DNA from: JAPOXR01 sp965221935
GTDB taxonomy: Bacteria; Pseudomonadota; Alphaproteobacteria; Rhodobacterales; Rhodobacteraceae
Reading direction: 5' to 3'
DNA: 64,000 bases
NCBI GenBank assembly: GCA_965221935.1
Contig: CBDCSZ010000001.1
Span: 146,470 to 210,469, forward strand
Made by a program: the position numbers and the translations under genes. A model generated the notes under the pieces. That model was given only the letters and a program-made list of their open reading frames with translations. It was not told where the DNA came from and ran no database searches. Positions 54,540 through 63,937 of this stretch are shown piece after piece; the first letter of the stretch is position 1; the number at the start of each line of letters is the position of its first letter.

Positions 54540-55300
54540 CGGTCTTGCAGCAGCATCCGGTGCAGGGCGCCTTGTGTGGCCAGCGTTTCCGGGTCGTCGA
54601 CCTCCCTCGGAACATCGCCGGGCGGCACCTTGACCTCTGCCAGTCCGGCACTGTTCATGACCAGGATTTTCTGACCCAGCCGGGCCGCTTCCAGCGGGTC
54701 ATGCGTAACTTGAAGCACTGTTTTTTCACGCAACAGCTCCACCGCAAGGTCCTGCATTTCAGCCCGTGTCCGCGCATCCAGCGCCGAGAACGGTTCGTCG
54801 AGCAGGATCAGCGGGCGGTCTTCCATAAGGGTACGGGCGAGCGCGACCCGCTGGCGCTGCCCGCCGGAAAGCGCGTGCGGCAGCTTCGCGCCGTGTCCGG
54901 CCAGCCCAATTCTTTCAAGCAGCCGCCCGGCGCGGCCGCGGTCCGGTTTCTGCCGGCGCAGCCGCGGGCCAAGCTGGATGTTGCTCAATACGCTGGACCA
55001 GGGGAATAACAGGTCCTCCTGAGCCATGTAGGCAATGCGGGATGCGACCGGGCCGCCATCCGTTGCGGAAACCGATCCCGTAAACTCCGCCGCGATATCG
55101 AGACCGGCCAGCAGACGCAGCAAGGTTGTCTTGCCGACGCCCGAATGTCCAAGGAGGCAGGTCCACTTTCCGCCGGGCACCGCAAGCTCCAGCGCCGGCA
55201 GAAACTGGCTGCCGTCAAGCTCGGCATAACCTTGCACGACAATTCCGATGGCTTCGCTCACTGAAACCGTCCCGCCAGCAGCCGCGCCGGCTGCGCGCAT
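54536..55300 (-). CDS. ABC transporter ATP-binding protein, SsuB/ThiZ type
   Basis: 254 residues as read; a GTG at 55261 (VSEAIGIVVQGY) would give a shorter and more typical start. Walker A LLGHSGVGKTT near residue 49, signature LSGGQRQRVALART near 143, Walker B ILLDEPFSALD near 163, VTHDPLEAARLG near 197. The Walker A has HSGVGKTT in place of the usual PSGCGKST. Forms a two-gene unit with the permease downstream. Orphan of a binding protein. Substrate unknown. Confidence 0.87.
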   Translation of the reverse strand: MRAAGAAAGGTVSVSEAIGIVVQGYAELDGSQFLPALELAVPGGKWTCLLGHSGVGKTTLLRLLAGLDIAAEFTGSVSATDGGPVASRIAYMAQEDLLFPWSSVLSNIQLGPRLRRQKPDRGRAGRLLERIGLAGHGAKLPHALSGGQRQRVALARTLMEDRPLILLDEPFSALDARTRAEMQDLAVELLREKTVLQVTHDPLEAARLGQKILVMNSAGLAEVKVPPGDVPREVDDPETLATQGALHRMLLQDR

Positions 55301-55352
55301 TCCACACTGCGAATCACAGGCGGCGGAAACGAGTCAGAGCAAGGCATTGCAA

Positions 55353-56297
55353 TCAGTCCGACCGGCGCGGTCGGCTCGTGACACCGGTCTGGGCAAGGAT
55401 TCGCCTCGCAAGCTCAAGCCCAAGCTCGGCCGCATCTTCTTCCGGTCCTTCAATCCCGCATTTGAAACTTGTCCTGCCGTCGGCGGTGAGCAGTTCGCCG
55501 CACAGCGTCATTATGCCCCGGTGCAATTCTGCGAACACACCGATCGGCGTCGTGCAGTCTCCGCCCAGCCCTGCCAGCACGGCCCGTTCCGCCGTTGTCC
55601 GCAGCGCGCTGGATCTGTCATTGATTCTAGCAAGCAGCGCCGCGATACTTGTGTCATCGGCGCGTCTTTCGAGGCAAATCGCGCCCTGCGCCGCCGCCGG
55701 CAGCATCGCGGTCACTGAAATCGGGAACGCGCATTCCCCGTCTCTCCCCAGCCGCCGCAATCCGGCCATGGCAAGCAGGGTGGCGTCGACCTCCCCATTC
55801 TCCAGTCTGCGGAGCCTTGTTTCCACATTGCCGCGAATCCCGACGGTCTTCAGCTTTGGGTTGCGATTGAGGAGTTGTGCCCGTCTGCGCAGGCTGGAAG
55901 TGCCCACGACCGAACCCTCCGGCAAATCTTCAATGCGCTGAAAATTCCTGCAGATCAGGGCATCGCGCGGATCTGCCCTCGGCAGCACGCAGTCAGCTGC
56001 GCACCCGTCCGGCTGCGCAACCGGCAAATCCTTCATGGAATGCACGGCAATATCGATGTCGCCCTTGATCAGCGCCTGCTCAATCTCCCGGCAGAACACG
56101 TTCTTGCCGCCGATTTCGCTGATCTGACGCTTTTGGCTGCGGTCGCCCGCGGTTCGGATCACCCGCACTTCCAGTTCCGCAGAATCGCAGCCGCACAAAA
56201 GCTGGAGGCGGGATTTCGCCTCCTCGGTCTGGGCCAGGGCCAGCGGCGACCCCCGGGTTCCAAATACGATCGGTTTGCGCGAATTGCGGAGAATCAT
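55353..56297 (-). CDS. hemC: Porphobilinogen deaminase (hydroxymethylbilane synthase)
   Basis: 314 residues. Polymerises four porphobilinogen units into hydroxymethylbilane. GTRGSPLALAQTEEAKSR near residue 14, the catalytic-Asp segment IAVHSMKDLP near 84, and the dipyrromethane cofactor Cys in GLGGDCTTPIG near 250 are all present, though the usual QGALGIE reads QGAICLE. Divergent from hemE, with about 100 bases between, so a shared regulatory region is likely. Part of a local heme cluster with hemE and hemF. Confidence 0.95.
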   Translation of the reverse strand: MILRNSRKPIVFGTRGSPLALAQTEEAKSRLQLLCGCDSAELEVRVIRTAGDRSQKRQISEIGGKNVFCREIEQALIKGDIDIAVHSMKDLPVAQPDGCAADCVLPRADPRDALICRNFQRIEDLPEGSVVGTSSLRRRAQLLNRNPKLKTVGIRGNVETRLRRLENGEVDATLLAMAGLRRLGRDGECAFPISVTAMLPAAAQGAICLERRADDTSIAALLARINDRSSALRTTAERAVLAGLGGDCTTPIGVFAELHRGIMTLCGELLTADGRTSFKCGIEGPEEDAAELGLELARRILAQTGVTSRPRRSD

Positions 56298-56400
56298 GGC
56301 AAATTCGAGATCAACTGGCAGAACCTTACAGAGCTGACTGCTTACTTGTTGACCCGCCGCAATCCAAGTAAGCCGCTACGGCGTCAGAAACTGGACTGCC

Positions 56401-57450
56401 ATGTCTGCGACCAAACCTTTGCTCCGCGCATTGGCGGGAACACGGGTCGATCCCCCGCCGCTTTGGATCATGCGGCAAGCCGGCAGATATTTGCCAGAGT
56501 ATCGAACGGTTCGCGAGCAGGCGGGAGACTTCCTGACATTGTGTTTTACGCCCGATCTTGCGGCCGAAGTGACCCTGCAGCCGATTCGCAGGTTCGGCTT
56601 TGACGCCGCAATTGTCTTTGCCGATATCCTGCTGGTGCCGTTCGCGCTCGGGTCCAGCCTCAGCTTTCCTTCCGGCGAAGGCCCGCAACTGTCTGCCGTC
56701 CGCAGCATGGAGGACGTCGATGCGCTCGGGGGAGCCGACGCCGTGCGCGATCTGCTCTCGCCGGTCTGTGAGACAATCCGCCTGACCGCGGCGGAGCTGC
56801 CGCCGGACACCGCACTTTTGGGGTTTGCCGGTTCGCCGTGGACGGTCGCAACCTACATGATCGCCGGACACGCGGCGCCGGGCCGGCGCCCTGCCCTGCG
56901 TTTTATGCGCGAGAACCCGCCGGCCTTCGCAAAACTCATACAGGTTCTGACCGCGGCCACGATTGAATATCTTTCGATTCAGATCGACGCCGGCGCCGAG
57001 GCGGTCAAGCTCTTCGACACTTGGTCGGGCGCGCTGGAAGGATTGGAGTTTGAACAGTTTGTGACAGACCCGACGGCAGCGATCACCGGCGAATTGCAAA
57101 ACCGTTACCCGGAAGTGCCGGTCATTGCGTTTCCCCGGCAGGCCGGCTCTCAGCTTGCCGGATTCTCTGAGGCGACAGACGCGGCCTGCATCGCGCTGGA
57201 TCCTTCGGTCGAAATCGGCTGGGCGAAGGAACACCTGCCGGCGGCAGCCAGTTTCCAAGGCAATCTCGACCCCAGCCATTTGGTCGGCGACGGCTCGCAG
57301 CTTTCCGAAGCGGCGCTTGCGGTGCTTGACGGGTTTTCAGGCAAACCTCACATTTTCAATCTTGGCCACGGCATCACACCGAATGCCGACATTGGCAATG
57401 TCGAGCGGCTGGTCGACATTGTCCGCACCTGGAAATCAACGGTCGATTGA
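56401..57450 (+). CDS. hemE: Uroporphyrinogen decarboxylase
   Basis: 349 residues. Removes four acetate carboxyls from uroporphyrinogen III to make coproporphyrinogen III. Diagnostic segments: IMRQAGRYLPEYR near residue 23, the Asp-bearing FDAAIVFADIL near 68 and GFAGSPWTVATYMIAG near 142, KLFDTWSGALEG near 205, and NLGHGITPNADIGN near the C-terminus. ATG 56401. Converges with hemF, leaving 14 bases between stops. Confidence 0.96.
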   Translation: MSATKPLLRALAGTRVDPPPLWIMRQAGRYLPEYRTVREQAGDFLTLCFTPDLAAEVTLQPIRRFGFDAAIVFADILLVPFALGSSLSFPSGEGPQLSAVRSMEDVDALGGADAVRDLLSPVCETIRLTAAELPPDTALLGFAGSPWTVATYMIAGHAAPGRRPALRFMRENPPAFAKLIQVLTAATIEYLSIQIDAGAEAVKLFDTWSGALEGLEFEQFVTDPTAAITGELQNRYPEVPVIAFPRQAGSQLAGFSEATDAACIALDPSVEIGWAKEHLPAAASFQGNLDPSHLVGDGSQLSEAALAVLDGFSGKPHIFNLGHGITPNADIGNVERLVDIVRTWKSTVD

Positions 57451-57464
57451 CAGGGCCGAAGGGA

Positions 57465-58361
57465 CTATGGCCACCTGGCCAGAGGCGGCAGACTCATCAG
57501 CACCGCTTGCGGATCATGGCCGGATTCGAGGCCAAACCGTGTGCCCCGGTCGTAGACCAGATTGAACTCCGCGTAGTGACCGCGGTGAATCAGCTGGGTT
57601 TCCCGGTCGTCCTCAGACCACGGATCGCAGCCGCGGCGTTTGACGATCGGAATGCAGGCTTTGAGGAATGCCCGCCCGACATCTTTGACGAACCGGAAGT
57701 CAGCTTCCCAGTCTCCGGAGTTCAAATCATCAAAAAAAATTCCGCCCGCACCGCGCGGCTTCCCCCGGTGCGGAATATGAAAATACTCATCTGCCCATTT
57801 TCGGTATTTTGCATAACGGTCGGGATCTGTCCGGCGGCAGCACGCTTCCAACACGCGGTGAAACCACATCGTGTCTTCGGCAAACTCGATGCAGGGATTC
57901 AGATCCGCGGCGCCGCCAAACCACCACCGCGCCGGCGTCCAGAACATCCGTGTGTTGAAATGAACAGCGGGAACTTTTGGGTTTCGCATATGCGCCACTA
58001 GAGAAATTCCCGAGGCCCAAAAGCTCGGATCCTGCTCGAGGCCGGCAATGGTTTTGCCCGCGGCAAGCCGCCGCAGCGAGGATTCCGTCAAGGTCCCGTA
58101 AACGGTCGATGCATTGACGCCGACCTTTTCAAACAGACAGCCGCCGGACAGCAGTGACATGACGCCGCCGCCGCGGTCCGATTGGTCCTCCGCCTTGGCG
58201 GCGGTCTTCGTCGCCTCGAACCGCGGCGCGTCACCGTCGCGGCCAAGCGTGTCCCACAATTCCGCTTCAAGCCGTTCGAACCGCCCGGTGACAGTGCGCT
58301 GGAACTCCGAAAACCATTCGCTGGCCTTAGTTTTTTCATCCCGGAACAGCGGTTCCGCCAC
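57465..58361 (-). CDS. hemF: Oxygen-dependent coproporphyrinogen III oxidase
   Basis: 298 residues from GTG 58361, preceded by AAGAAAGG nine bases upstream; this matches the usual length (about 299). A TTG at 58424 overlapping the recR stop is less likely. Catalyses oxidative decarboxylation to protoporphyrinogen IX using O2, so the cell has aerobic heme synthesis. Segments: SLVAHMRNPKVPAVHFNTR near residue 118, WFGGAADLNPC near 140, HRGKPRGAGGIFFDD near 190, and LVYDRGTRFGLESG near 272. Follows recR on the same strand. Confidence 0.95.
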   Translation of the reverse strand: MAEPLFRDEKTKASEWFSEFQRTVTGRFERLEAELWDTLGRDGDAPRFEATKTAAKAEDQSDRGGGVMSLLSGGCLFEKVGVNASTVYGTLTESSLRRLAAGKTIAGLEQDPSFWASGISLVAHMRNPKVPAVHFNTRMFWTPARWWFGGAADLNPCIEFAEDTMWFHRVLEACCRRTDPDRYAKYRKWADEYFHIPHRGKPRGAGGIFFDDLNSGDWEADFRFVKDVGRAFLKACIPIVKRRGCDPWSEDDRETQLIHRGHYAEFNLVYDRGTRFGLESGHDPQAVLMSLPPLARWP

Positions 58362-58420
58362 TTGCGATGCCTTTCTTGAAATCCGGAATGGACAGACTGT
58401 GCAGCCGCTTCCGCCGCCGA

Positions 58421-59020
58421 TCAATACTCTCTGCGGCCGTTCATCGCCGCAGTGATGGTGCCGTCGTCTAGATAGTTGAGCTCGCCGCCCATCGGCACCC
58501 CCTGTCCCAGCAAAGTTATCCGGACATTTTCGCCCGAAAACTGCTCGGCAATGTAGTGCGCGGTTGTTTGACCGTCGACGGTCGCATTGAGCGCGAGAAT
58601 GATCTCCTTCACGCTTTCCGCCGCGACCCGCCTGACAAGATCAGGAATGCGCAGCTCTTCCGGGCCGACATTGTCGAGCATGGAAAGCACGCCGCCCAAC
58701 ACATGGTATCTTCCCTTGAACACCGAAGCGCGTTCCATCGCCCACAGATCGGCAATATCCTGCACAACACAGATTTCGCCGTTTTTTCTTTGTTCAGAAT
58801 GGCAGATTCTGCACCGCTCTCCGGAACAAAAGTTACCGCAGACAACACAGGTTCCGACGGCACCCGCCGCCCGGCGCATGGCGTCAGCGATTTCCGTCAG
58901 CCGGCCGTTCTTTGACTTCAATAAATGCAGGACGATGCGGCGGGACGATACTGGTCCAAGACCCGGCAGCCGCGCCATGAGATCAATCAACCGGTTGATT
59001 TCGTTAAACTCGTTCGTCAT
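58421..59020 (-). CDS. recR: Recombination mediator RecR
   Basis: 199 residues. Ring-forming protein of the RecFOR pathway that loads RecA at gaps. N-terminal helix-hairpin-helix segment RLPGLGPVSSRRIVLHLL near residue 14, C4 zinc finger CVVCGNFCSGERCRIC near 58, and Toprim domain VVQDIADLWAMERASVFKGRYHVL near 84. The start overlaps the dnaX stop (ATGA at 59017-59020). Most bacteria place a ybaB/ebfC gene between dnaX and recR; here there is none. Confidence 0.96.
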   Translation of the reverse strand: MTNEFNEINRLIDLMARLPGLGPVSSRRIVLHLLKSKNGRLTEIADAMRRAAGAVGTCVVCGNFCSGERCRICHSEQRKNGEICVVQDIADLWAMERASVFKGRYHVLGGVLSMLDNVGPEELRIPDLVRRVAAESVKEIILALNATVDGQTTAHYIAEQFSGENVRITLLGQGVPMGGELNYLDDGTITAAMNGRREY

Positions 59021-60603
59021 TTGACCGCGCCGCCGCTTTCGCTTTCGGCCGCCGCGTCATTTGCCGGCGCCGGCGAGACACTCACAGTTGCCCCGGGAAA
59101 GGCGCCAAGAGCGCCGCGAACCAGCCTGTGCTCTTTGACAGCATGCGGCAGCGGGCCGTCGGCGTCTGCTGACTGAATATGCGCGCCCTCAGGTTCCGTT
59201 TCCTGTTCTGTTGCCGGGGTGCTGTCCGCCTGCTGCGGCATCTGCGGCCGGGGGTTGATTTGGTCTGCGCCCTGGGGTTTGGCATCGGCCGTTGGGCGCG
59301 TGTCCGCTGCGGATTTGCCGGCGCCTGACCTGTTGTCCTTCAGCGATACCCCAGGCGCCGGCGGCGGCCGCGACGGCGTACGGCTGACCTGTTCCTTCTG
59401 TCCCGGAGCCGGCGCCGAGACTGCCGCCGCGGGTTCTGTCGTTTCCTGTGCCGAAAGCCTGCGCAGCAGCTCTTCCGCGGTCGGCAGTTCGGCGACATGG
59501 CAAAGACGGATGACCGCCATCTCCGCCGCCATGATTGAATTCGGCGCCAGCGGCGTTTCTTCGATCGCCTTCAACAACATCTGCCAGGCGCGGGACAGGA
59601 CCCGCATCGGCAACAACTCCGCTATCGCCCTGCCCCTTGTGAACTCGTCCGGCGATACCGAAATATCGTGGGCCGTCTCCGGCGAGACTTTGAGGATTGA
59701 AATCCAGTGCGCGGTCTCAGCGAGGTCACGCAGCACCGCCGCCGGGTCAGCTCCGTCACTGTACTGGCCCGCCAGCTCTTCCAGGGCGCCCGCGGCGTCT
59801 CCTTTCATGATCAAATCCAGGAGATCCAGTGTCCGGCCCCGGTCCGCAAGGCCGAGCATTTCCCTCACATTTTCGGTTTCGATCTCTTCGCCCGAGTGCG
59901 CGATCGCCTGATCCAGAAGGCTGACCGCGTCCCGGGCCGAACCTTCGGAAGCGCGGGTGACCAAGGCGGCTGCGTCATCGGCGATCTTGATGTTTTCAAG
60001 TCTCGCAATTGACAACAGGTGATCCTGCATCGCCTGCGGCTCAATCCTGCGGAGGTCGAACCGCTGGCAGCGCGAAAGAACCGTCACCGGGACCATGCGG
60101 ATTTCGGTCGTTGCGAATATGAACTTGACGTGTTCGGGCGGCTCTTCCAGCGTCTTCAGCAAGGCGTTGAAGGCACTCGTGGAAAGCATATGAACTTCGT
60201 CAATGATGTATATCTTGTATCGGCCGTTGGCCGGCCGGTAGGAAACGCTTTCAATGATTTCCCGAATATCGTTGACGCCGGTTCGGGATGCGGCGTCCAT
60301 CTCAAGCACATCGACATGGCGCCCTTCGGCAATCGACGTGCAGCTGTCGCAGGCGCCGCACGGTTCGACCGCGGCCGTGCCAACGGAACCGGTGCAGTTC
60401 AGAGCTTTCGCAATGATGCGCGCCGTCGTCGTCTTGCCGACCCCCCTCACACCTGTGAGGATGAAAGCGTGTGCGACTCTGTCGGCGGCGAAAGAGTTCC
60501 GCAATATGCGGACCATGGCATCCTGGCCGATCAATTCGCCGAACGTGCCTGGTCGATATTTCCGGGCAAGTACCTGGTAGGATCCGGCGGTATCGTCAGC
60601 CAT
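59017..60603 (-). CDS. dnaX: DNA polymerase III subunit gamma/tau
   Basis: 528 residues from ATG 60603; a Met further upstream (60630) adds nine residues. Clamp-loader ATPase: Walker A GVRGVGKTTTAR near residue 48, zinc-binding Cys set ending EPCGACDSC near 78, Walker B IYIIDEVHML near 121, SRC motif TVLSRCQRF near 175. The C-terminal tau region after about residue 370 is Pro/Ala-rich and poorly conserved. No obvious A-AAA-AAG slippery sequence is seen for making gamma. First gene of a dnaX-recR-hemF unit. Confidence 0.95.
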   Translation of the reverse strand: MADDTAGSYQVLARKYRPGTFGELIGQDAMVRILRNSFAADRVAHAFILTGVRGVGKTTTARIIAKALNCTGSVGTAAVEPCGACDSCTSIAEGRHVDVLEMDAASRTGVNDIREIIESVSYRPANGRYKIYIIDEVHMLSTSAFNALLKTLEEPPEHVKFIFATTEIRMVPVTVLSRCQRFDLRRIEPQAMQDHLLSIARLENIKIADDAAALVTRASEGSARDAVSLLDQAIAHSGEEIETENVREMLGLADRGRTLDLLDLIMKGDAAGALEELAGQYSDGADPAAVLRDLAETAHWISILKVSPETAHDISVSPDEFTRGRAIAELLPMRVLSRAWQMLLKAIEETPLAPNSIMAAEMAVIRLCHVAELPTAEELLRRLSAQETTEPAAAVSAPAPGQKEQVSRTPSRPPPAPGVSLKDNRSGAGKSAADTRPTADAKPQGADQINPRPQMPQQADSTPATEQETEPEGAHIQSADADGPLPHAVKEHRLVRGALGAFPGATVSVSPAPANDAAAESESGGAVK

Positions 60604-61179
60604 GCGACCTCGAAAATCTGTGAAACCCACCCTAGCGGCTGGCTGTGAGAAAATCCACCTGTGCGCCAGGCAGGGCGGTTGGGCGAAACGCGCAGACGAA
60701 TGGCGGCAGCCGGCTGCGCCGCAGGAATTTCACTTGCGGATCTGTCGGCGGCGCAAGCGCCGGTGCCGGGGCTGAAGGATCCCGGCGGCACAGCGGGTGC
60801 TGTCGGTCAAACTCAGCGGAAACCGACAAGGGGGCGCGGATGGAAGTCTCTTGCCTAAGCTGACAGGGATCAAAACGCGCATCGGGTGTAAACTCTCCGG
60901 CTTTTTCCTGCAGCTTCGGGACCGGCGGCGGCTGAAACCGGCTGCACGGCAAGGAAAAGGCGGCAAAGCGCATTTTCATAACGCGGCGCGGCCATGGGAG
61001 AGTTCCGGGTTCCCTGCTGCCTTGCAAAGTGGCAAAACAGGCGGGCGCTTGATATTTTTGGGGACCGCGGAAAGACATAACGGTTTGGCGACCGCTTCGG
61101 ACTTGACGGAGAGGTTGATACGGCATTGCGGAGCGGTGCGCCGACCCGAGACAATTCTGCAGAACTGAGGAATGCGGTC
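60604..61179. other. Intergenic region between dnaX and the ankyrin gene, nothing recognised
   Basis: About 575 bases. Several open frames exist but have no recognisable family and strongly biased composition. I looked for an SRP RNA, which often lies near dnaX, and found no GGAA-type tetraloop core with flanking GGUC/AGCAG. It probably holds the dnaX promoter and the leader of the ankyrin gene. Confidence 0.4.
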
Positions 61180-62298
61180 ATGACCGATAGCGAATACATG
61201 GATGCGGTTGAACGGATGGCCGGGACGCTGTTCCGGGATTTTCGGGAAGGTGTTGCGGAGGCGGTTTCACGTGTCCGAAACTCCGGAGAAGAGACAACGT
61301 CATTCAAACTCAGCGATGCCCGCGAAACTGTCACCTGCGAAGAAGGGTTTGCCAGCTGGGCTGACTTTTCAGACGCATGTGCGAACGGCGCCGCGGTCAG
61401 GCGGAGAATGGCGCGCCGGCTGCGGATTGCCCTGTTTTACGGGCAGGATTGGAAAACTGACGAATTGCTGGCAGCCGACCCGACACTCGCGCACGCCGAT
61501 TTGGGCATTCAGATCGCGCTGCGTGACGCGAAGACTGTGCTTTCCCGAATCAAAGACGATGCGCCAACGGCAACACAGCCGATCGTCAGGCGGCGGCCAA
61601 TCATTCATTTGTGTTTCTCGCGATATTGGCGGCGCGGCGCCAAAGCTGACCAGGCAGGAATTGCGATCGCCGAAGCGCTTCTTGAGAACGGCGCTGACGT
61701 CAATGACGGGTTCCCATGGGTGCCGGGCTCGCCGCACCGGCTGTCGGCGCTGTACGGAGCGGTCGGGCATGCGGGAAACATGCCCCTCGCGCGCTGGCTC
61801 TTGGAGAATGGAGCAGATCCGAACGACAATGAGTCGCTCTACCATTCCACCGAGCTTGGCCATTCGGATGGGGTGCGGCTTCTGCTGGGCTTCGGCGCGC
61901 AGGTCGACGGCACAAACGCGCTGCTGCGCGCGCTCGACTTCAATGACCACGAATCGGTCAGGCTGCTGCTTAAACATGGCGGCAGCCCCAACGCGCCCGC
62001 CGATGGGCATCCCTCTGGCGAGCCTTCCATGGCCGCGCCTGCAATGCACCAGGGGGCGAGGCGCCACTGCGACCGGGAGATGGCCCGGCTGCTGCTCGCC
62101 GCGGGCGCCGACCCGCAGCTCACTTTCGGCGGTCACAACGCGTATGCGACTGCGCGGATTTATGGCAACGGCGGGTTTGCCGCAGCGCTTGCGGAGCACG
62201 GCTGCCCGACCCGGCTTGATGCGCACGAGTCGCTGCTTGCGCAAATTGCGGATGGCGAATTCCCCGACGGAGCGTCGATCGATCGCCGCTTGCTGACC
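61180..62298 (+). pseudogene. Ankyrin-repeat protein, 5' part, cut by IS
   Basis: 373 codons from ATG 61180 (TGAGGA upstream). After a region with LSDARETVTCEEGFASWADF (a pattern found before ankyrin repeats in related proteins) come repeats such as ALYGAVGHAGNMPLARWLLE, SLYHSTELGHSDGVRLLLGF and ARHCDREMARLLLAAGADP-like units. The protein frame is interrupted at 62298 by IS copy 2. The Gln codon and TAA that follow (62299-62304) are bases of the IS, so the apparent stop is not native. The frame resumes at 63947 and runs off the window. A protein-interaction role, in cells of this kind sometimes toward a host, is inference. Confidence 0.85.
62290..62298 (+). repeat. Target-site duplication, left copy (TTGCTGACC)
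   Basis: 9-base direct repeat; right copy at 63938-63946. Removing the IS and one copy keeps the ankyrin frame open through to the end of the window. Confidence 0.85.
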
Positions 62299-63937
62299 CA
62301 GTAATTCCAATTATGCGTTCACATCGGTTTTTTCTTCATTTTCGGCTGCGTTTCCGGGCGGATTTCTACTGTGTTTCGGCGGAAGGGGCGGGGCTGCCGG
62401 TTCCGGTTACGGAGGCTTTTCCGGCAGCTCGCCGGTGATGATTGTCCGCATCACGGCGTCCCAGTCGTCGTGCACGACGTAGACGGTCAGGAACTTCAGG
62501 TTGTCAAGAAGCCGGTAGCGGGCGGCGAGCTTTGCCCGGGCCTCCTGCCAGCTTTCGCAGACCAGGTCGCAGGCGCTCTGCATCAGGAACGCGATCAGGT
62601 TGAAGGTCGCCAGCAGGCTGGCCAGGGTTTCCTTGCCGTGCCCGAAGTTGTGCTCGAGATGGTAGCCGTCCTTGAGAGCCTTGAAGGTGTTGTTCTCCAC
62701 TTTCCACCGGGCCCGGGCGCAGTCGGCCAGTTCGGCGACGCTGTCCGGGCCGACCGGGAGGTCGGTGGCGAAGCTGTTGCGGTAGAGCCGCTTTCCGGAC
62801 GGCGATGTGATGGTGACTTCGAACCAGTTGACTTCCAGCGCGTCCTTTCCGTCACGGATCGGCAGACCGCTCATCCAGCGGTAGCGCAGCTGGCGCTTTT
62901 TCTTTTTCCGGCCCTCGGTCCGGGTCAGACAGCCGGTCTCAACCCCTTGAATATACTCGTAAAGCGTTGTGTGCGAGCTCGGCTTGCAGGTCAGGATGAA
63001 GCTTCCGCCGGCGGCCAGCACGGCCTCGCAGAGCGGCTGGCGGCAGTAGAGGTCGTCGCCGAGATAAACCGGTCTGAGCCGGGCCAGGCCGGATCCGGTC
63101 CGCCGCAGCCAGCGCTTGGCGGCGTTGATCTCGCAGTCCTGTTTCTCAGCCCCGTCCTGCGGGCGGATGAACTCCGGCGGCAGCGGCAGGAGGCGCGAGG
63201 TTCCCGGGGCGACGATGCTGGCGCCGAGCACGGCGTGGAAGTTCTGTGTCCGCCCGTCCGCCAGTTTCCGCTGCGAGCAGTTCCGGCAGCCGATGCTGCA
63301 GGAGGTGAAATACTCGGTGCCGTCAAGGGCGATCAGCAGCCGCCCGTCAAGCCGGCGCAGCCGGTCAAGGGCGCCCTGGCGGTCCAGCTGGTCGACGGTC
63401 CGGGTGAAGATGGAATCGAAGCGCTCCGGCGGCACGCCGTCGAGCACGCTGCGGATGTGGCTGTCGGTCGGCAGCCGGTCAATGCCGAACAGGGTCCGGG
63501 CGTTGGACCGGCCCTGGCGGGACTGAAGCTGCGCCTGCGCCGCCAGGAAGGACGGGCACTGCAGGAAGAAGACGGCGAAGGCCGCCATGCCGATGTCGGC
63601 CATCTCCAGGCGGGCGTTGGCGCCGGTCCTGCGGTCCGGGGCGGACGCGCAGAGTTCGCGCATGTCGGCGATGTATCCGGCCAGCGGGGACATGGCGCCG
63701 CATTATGCACATATCAAAAATTTGTACAAATGTAAGTAAAAACAATAACTTACATGTCTTCTCCGCGCCTTTTCCCCAGGAGCCGGCGGCCGGAGCGGCG
63801 TCGGCGGCAGGTGATTCGCCCGCCGCCGGGGAACCGCCGGCGCGCAGCCGCCTGCGGCGGAAAAAAATTTCCCCGGGCCAAAAAACCGTTGTGATACAAC
63901 ACGTTAAAAACTCAAAAATCCAAAATTAGAATTACTG
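62299..63937 (-). mobile_element. IS4-like insertion sequence, copy 2 (1639 bp, inverted relative to copy 1)
   Basis: Same element as at 47759-49397, same length (1639 bases) but reversed. Ends CAGTAATTCCAATTATG and its reversed CAGTAATTCTAATTTTG. Transposase on the minus strand at 62407-63693. Flanked by TTGCTGACC duplicates, so it inserted independently of copy 1. It splits the ankyrin gene. Confidence 0.93.
62407..63693 (-). CDS. IS4-like transposase, copy 2
   Basis: 428 residues, nearly identical to the copy at 48003-49289, with at least two differences: Arg in place of Gln near residue 102 and Gln in place of Arg near 265. All catalytic segments are kept (DGTEYFTS, LGDDLYCRQPL, WKVENNTFKALKDG). 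Both copies look complete, so the family may still transpose in this genome. Confidence 0.88.
   Translation of the reverse strand: MSPLAGYIADMRELCASAPDRRTGANARLEMADIGMAAFAVFFLQCPSFLAAQAQLQSRQGRSNARTLFGIDRLPTDSHIRSVLDGVPPERFDSIFTRTVDQLDRQGALDRLRRLDGRLLIALDGTEYFTSCSIGCRNCSQRKLADGRTQNFHAVLGASIVAPGTSRLLPLPPEFIRPQDGAEKQDCEINAAKRWLRRTGSGLARLRPVYLGDDLYCRQPLCEAVLAAGGSFILTCKPSSHTTLYEYIQGVETGCLTRTEGRKKKKRQLRYRWMSGLPIRDGKDALEVNWFEVTITSPSGKRLYRNSFATDLPVGPDSVAELADCARARWKVENNTFKALKDGYHLEHNFGHGKETLASLLATFNLIAFLMQSACDLVCESWQEARAKLAARYRLLDNLKFLTVYVVHDDWDAVMRTIITGELPEKPP

Noticed and set aside
60632..61126. 164-codon minus-strand open frame upstream of dnaX
   Set aside because: No family resemblance, Pro/Arg-rich composition and no good ribosome site.
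60604..61179. SRP (4.5S) RNA gene near dnaX
   Set aside because: One stretch on the minus strand contains AAGGCAGCAGGG, but the GGAA tetraloop and the pairing CAGG strand are absent.
47759..63937. One composite transposon carrying the heme/recR/dnaX segment
   Set aside because: Each IS copy has its own, different target duplication (CCGGCGGCGG and TTGCTGACC), and the cargo is core chromosome. Independent insertions explain it.
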